Source: Pseudomonadota bacterium
Lineage (GTDB): Bacteria; Pseudomonadota; Gammaproteobacteria; Pseudomonadales; Pseudomonadaceae
DNA: 22,162 nt
Assembly (NCBI GenBank): GCA_023388335.1
Contig: JAEWGL010000011.1
Location: forward strand, 1-22,162
Direction: 5' to 3'
Part shown: positions 20,265 through 22,162 of the stretch, one piece after another
How the letters are laid out: each line of letters starts with the position of its first letter
How positions within the stretch are numbered: the first letter of the stretch is position 1
Notes under the pieces: model-generated
Seen by the model: the letters and a program-made list of their open reading frames with translations, nothing else
Told to the model about the DNA's origin: nothing
Database searches by the model: none
Program-made: the position numbers and the translations under genes

Positions 20265-22162
20265 ATGACCCGTTCCCCCTTGCGCCGCTTGATCTTTGGC
20301 GCCTTGCGTCGCCTGTTGTATTTGTGGGTGCGTTCCGAGACGATCAACCAGTCCTCCCTGACCTTGCAGCTCGACCGCAGTCGCCCGGTGTTCTATGCCC
20401 TGCCCTCGCCCTCGCTCACCGACCTGGCAGTGCTCGACCATGAGTGCACCAAGGCGGGGCTGCCTCGTCCGGTTCTGCCCGTCGCCATGGGACACCTGCA
20501 GGAGCCTGCCGCCTTTTTCTACCTGACACCTGAGCCGGACTGGCTCGGTCGCCAGGACAAACGCGGCGCCCCGCCGACACTGCAACGCCTGGTCGAGGCC
20601 GTCAGCCAGCATGCCGAAGAAGACGCGCAGATCATCCCGGTCAGCGTGTTCTGGGGACAGTCGCCGGCCAGCGAGTCGAGCCCGTGGAAGCTCCTGTTCG
20701 CCGACAGCTGGGCGGTCACCGGCCGCCTGCGCCGCTTGCTGACGATCTTGATCCTGGGTCGCAAGACCCGCGTGCAGTTTTCCGCGCCGATCCACCTGCG
20801 CGAGCTGGTGCAGCACAACAAAGGCCACGAGCGTACCGTGCGCATGGCCCAGCGCCTGCTGCGCGTGCACTTTCGCAACCTCAAGACCGCGGTCATCGGC
20901 CCGGACATCTCACACCGACGCCACCTGGTCAAGGGCCTGATCCACGACCCGCAGGTACGTCAGGCCATCGCCGAGGAGGCCGAGCGAGAAAAGACCCCGC
21001 TGGCCAAAGCCGAGGCCCAGGCCCTGCGCTATGGCAACGAGATCGCCTCGGACTACACCTACACCGCCATCCGCTTCCTCGAGGTGGTGCTCAGCTGGTT
21101 CTGGAACAAGATCTACGACGGCATCAAGGTCAACCACCTTGAGCAGGTACAGGACATCGCGCCAGGCCACGAAGTCATCTATGTGCCCTGCCACCGCAGC
21201 CATATCGACTACCTGCTGCTGTCCTACCTGCTGTTTCGCAACGGCCTTACACCACCGCACGTCGCCGCCGGGGTCAACCTGAACATGCCCGTGATCGGCG
21301 GCTTGCTGCGCCGTGGCGGAGCGTTCTTCATGCGCCGTACCTTCAAGGGCAACCCGCTGTACGCCGCCGTGTTCAACGAATACCTGCACACCCTGTTCAG
21401 CAAGGGCTTTCCGGTCGAGTACTTCGTCGAAGGCGGACGTTCGCGCACCGGTCGCATGCTGCAGCCAAGGACCGGCATGCTGGCCATCACCCTGCGCAGC
21501 TTTCTGCGCTCGTCGCGCACGCCGATCGTTTTCGTACCGGTGTACATCGGCTACGAGCGGGTGCTCGAAGGCCGGACGTATCTGGGCGAGCTGCGCGGCG
21601 CGAGCAAGAAGAAGGAGTCGGTATTCGACATCTTCAAGGTCATCGGCGCCCTGCGCCAGCGCTTCGGCCAGGTCTACGTCAACTTCGGCGAGCCGATCCG
21701 CCTGGCAAGCTTTCTTGACCAGCAGCAGCCCGGCTGGCGCGATCAGGATCATGGCCCGCAGTTCCGTCCAGCATGGCTCAACGAGGCCACCTCGCGCCTG
21801 GGCCAGACCGTAGCGCGTCACCTGAACGAAGCCGCCGCGATCAATCCAGTCAATCTGGTGGCGCTGGCGCTGTTATCGACCAGCCGCATGGCCCTGGACG
21901 AAAACGCACTGACCCGGGTGCTGGACCTCTACCTGGCATTGCTGCGCAAGGTGCCCTACTCGCCTCACACCACGGTGCCCGAGGGTGATGCGCGAGGCCT
22001 GATCGGCCACGTCAAGGGCATGGGGCTGGTGGCGGAGCAGAAGGACGCGCTGGGGCGCATTCTTTTCCTGGACGAAGCCAATGCGGTGTTGATGACCTAC
22101 TACCGCAACAACATCCTGCACATCTTCGCCCTGCCGGCGCTGCTGGCGAGCTTCTTCCAGAG
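20265..22162 (+). CDS. plsB: Glycerol-3-phosphate 1-O-acyltransferase, N-terminal part (cut by window edge)
   Basis: Inner-membrane enzyme that acylates sn-glycerol-3-phosphate at position 1 with acyl-CoA or acyl-ACP, the first step of phospholipid synthesis. The frame stays open from ATG 20265 to the window end (632 codons); the full protein is usually about 830 aa. The four acyltransferase blocks are seen: H310-R-S-H-I-D-Y (catalytic His/Asp), GGAFFMRRTF, YFVEGGRSRTGR (glycerol-3-phosphate binding) and VFVPVYIGYERV. The N-terminal MTRSPLRRLIFGALRRLLYLWVR is basic and amphipathic, as in PlsB. The ribosome-binding site before the chosen ATG is weak (CAGAG), so the start is likely but less sure than the identity. 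Confidence 0.93.
   Translation, partial: MTRSPLRRLIFGALRRLLYLWVRSETINQSSLTLQLDRSRPVFYALPSPSLTDLAVLDHECTKAGLPRPVLPVAMGHLQEPAAFFYLTPEPDWLGRQDKRGAPPTLQRLVEAVSQHAEEDAQIIPVSVFWGQSPASESSPWKLLFADSWAVTGRLRRLLTILILGRKTRVQFSAPIHLRELVQHNKGHERTVRMAQRLLRVHFRNLKTAVIGPDISHRRHLVKGLIHDPQVRQAIAEEAEREKTPLAKAEAQALRYGNEIASDYTYTAIRFLEVVLSWFWNKIYDGIKVNHLEQVQDIAPGHEVIYVPCHRSHIDYLLLSYLLFRNGLTPPHVAAGVNLNMPVIGGLLRRGGAFFMRRTFKGNPLYAAVFNEYLHTLFSKGFPVEYFVEGGRSRTGRMLQPRTGMLAITLRSFLRSSRTPIVFVPVYIGYERVLEGRTYLGELRGASKKKESVFDIFKVIGALRQRFGQVYVNFGEPIRLASFLDQQQPGWRDQDHGPQFRPAWLNEATSRLGQTVARHLNEAAAINPVNLVALALLSTSRMALDENALTRVLDLYLALLRKVPYSPHTTVPEGDARGLIGHVKGMGLVAEQKDALGRILFLDEANAVLMTYYRNNILHIFALPALLASFFQ

Overview
The window is GC-rich chromosomal DNA from a Pseudomonas, most likely of the P. 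putida group. This rests on the gene content, the long (344 aa) DapD, the gene order, and an intergenic repeat whose core (about 17165-17197, read on the minus strand) resembles REP elements I know from that group. It is dense core genome. I see no prophage, insertion sequence, CRISPR array or toxin-antitoxin pair, and no clearly undescribed multi-gene system. The less ordinary signals lie in regulatory RNA, intergenic repeats and a few proteins.

Layout. Positions 1-3056 (minus strand) carry the translation/UMP operon rpsB-tsf-pyrH-frr; frr is cut by the window edge. A strong bidirectional hairpin separates rpsB from tsf, a second hairpin separates tsf from pyrH, and pyrH and frr overlap by ATGA. 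The rpsB leader contains a stem-loop like the S2 autoregulatory element known from gammaproteobacteria. Divergent from rpsB, map-glnD-dapC (3403-8126, plus strand) sit about 22 nt apart and look like one operon. A CPA1-type Na+/H+ antiporter (8171-9820, minus) converges on dapC. An ArsC/Spx-like protein (YffB type) precedes dapD (10107-11524, plus), followed by a hairpin terminator. csdA-csdE (overlapping by ATGA) then run into tcdA from the opposite strand; these three form a sulfur-relay/ct6A tRNA-modification module. Divergent from tcdA is a large membrane protein fusing a GH17 beta-glucan-active domain to a GT2 synthase (NdvB-like). After it comes a 522-bp non-coding stretch of tandem and inverted repeats, bracketed by a 43-bp direct repeat of which one copy is the 3' end of the synthase gene. 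dapE-rlmA and a small tryptophan-rich protein of unknown function follow on the plus strand, converging on a cold-shock protein gene. Divergent from that, plsB runs off the right edge.

How the genes work together. dapD, dapC and dapE encode the three successive succinylase-branch steps to diaminopimelate (lysine and peptidoglycan) yet are scattered among three transcription units within about 12 kb. glnD, the nitrogen sensor, shares a unit with dapC. CsdA and CsdE make and carry persulfide sulfur in a system linked to TcdA. Map, ribosomal protein S2, EF-Ts, the ribosome recycling factor, RlmA and TcdA make this a translation-heavy neighbourhood, while PyrH, PlsB and the glucan synthase serve nucleotide and envelope synthesis.
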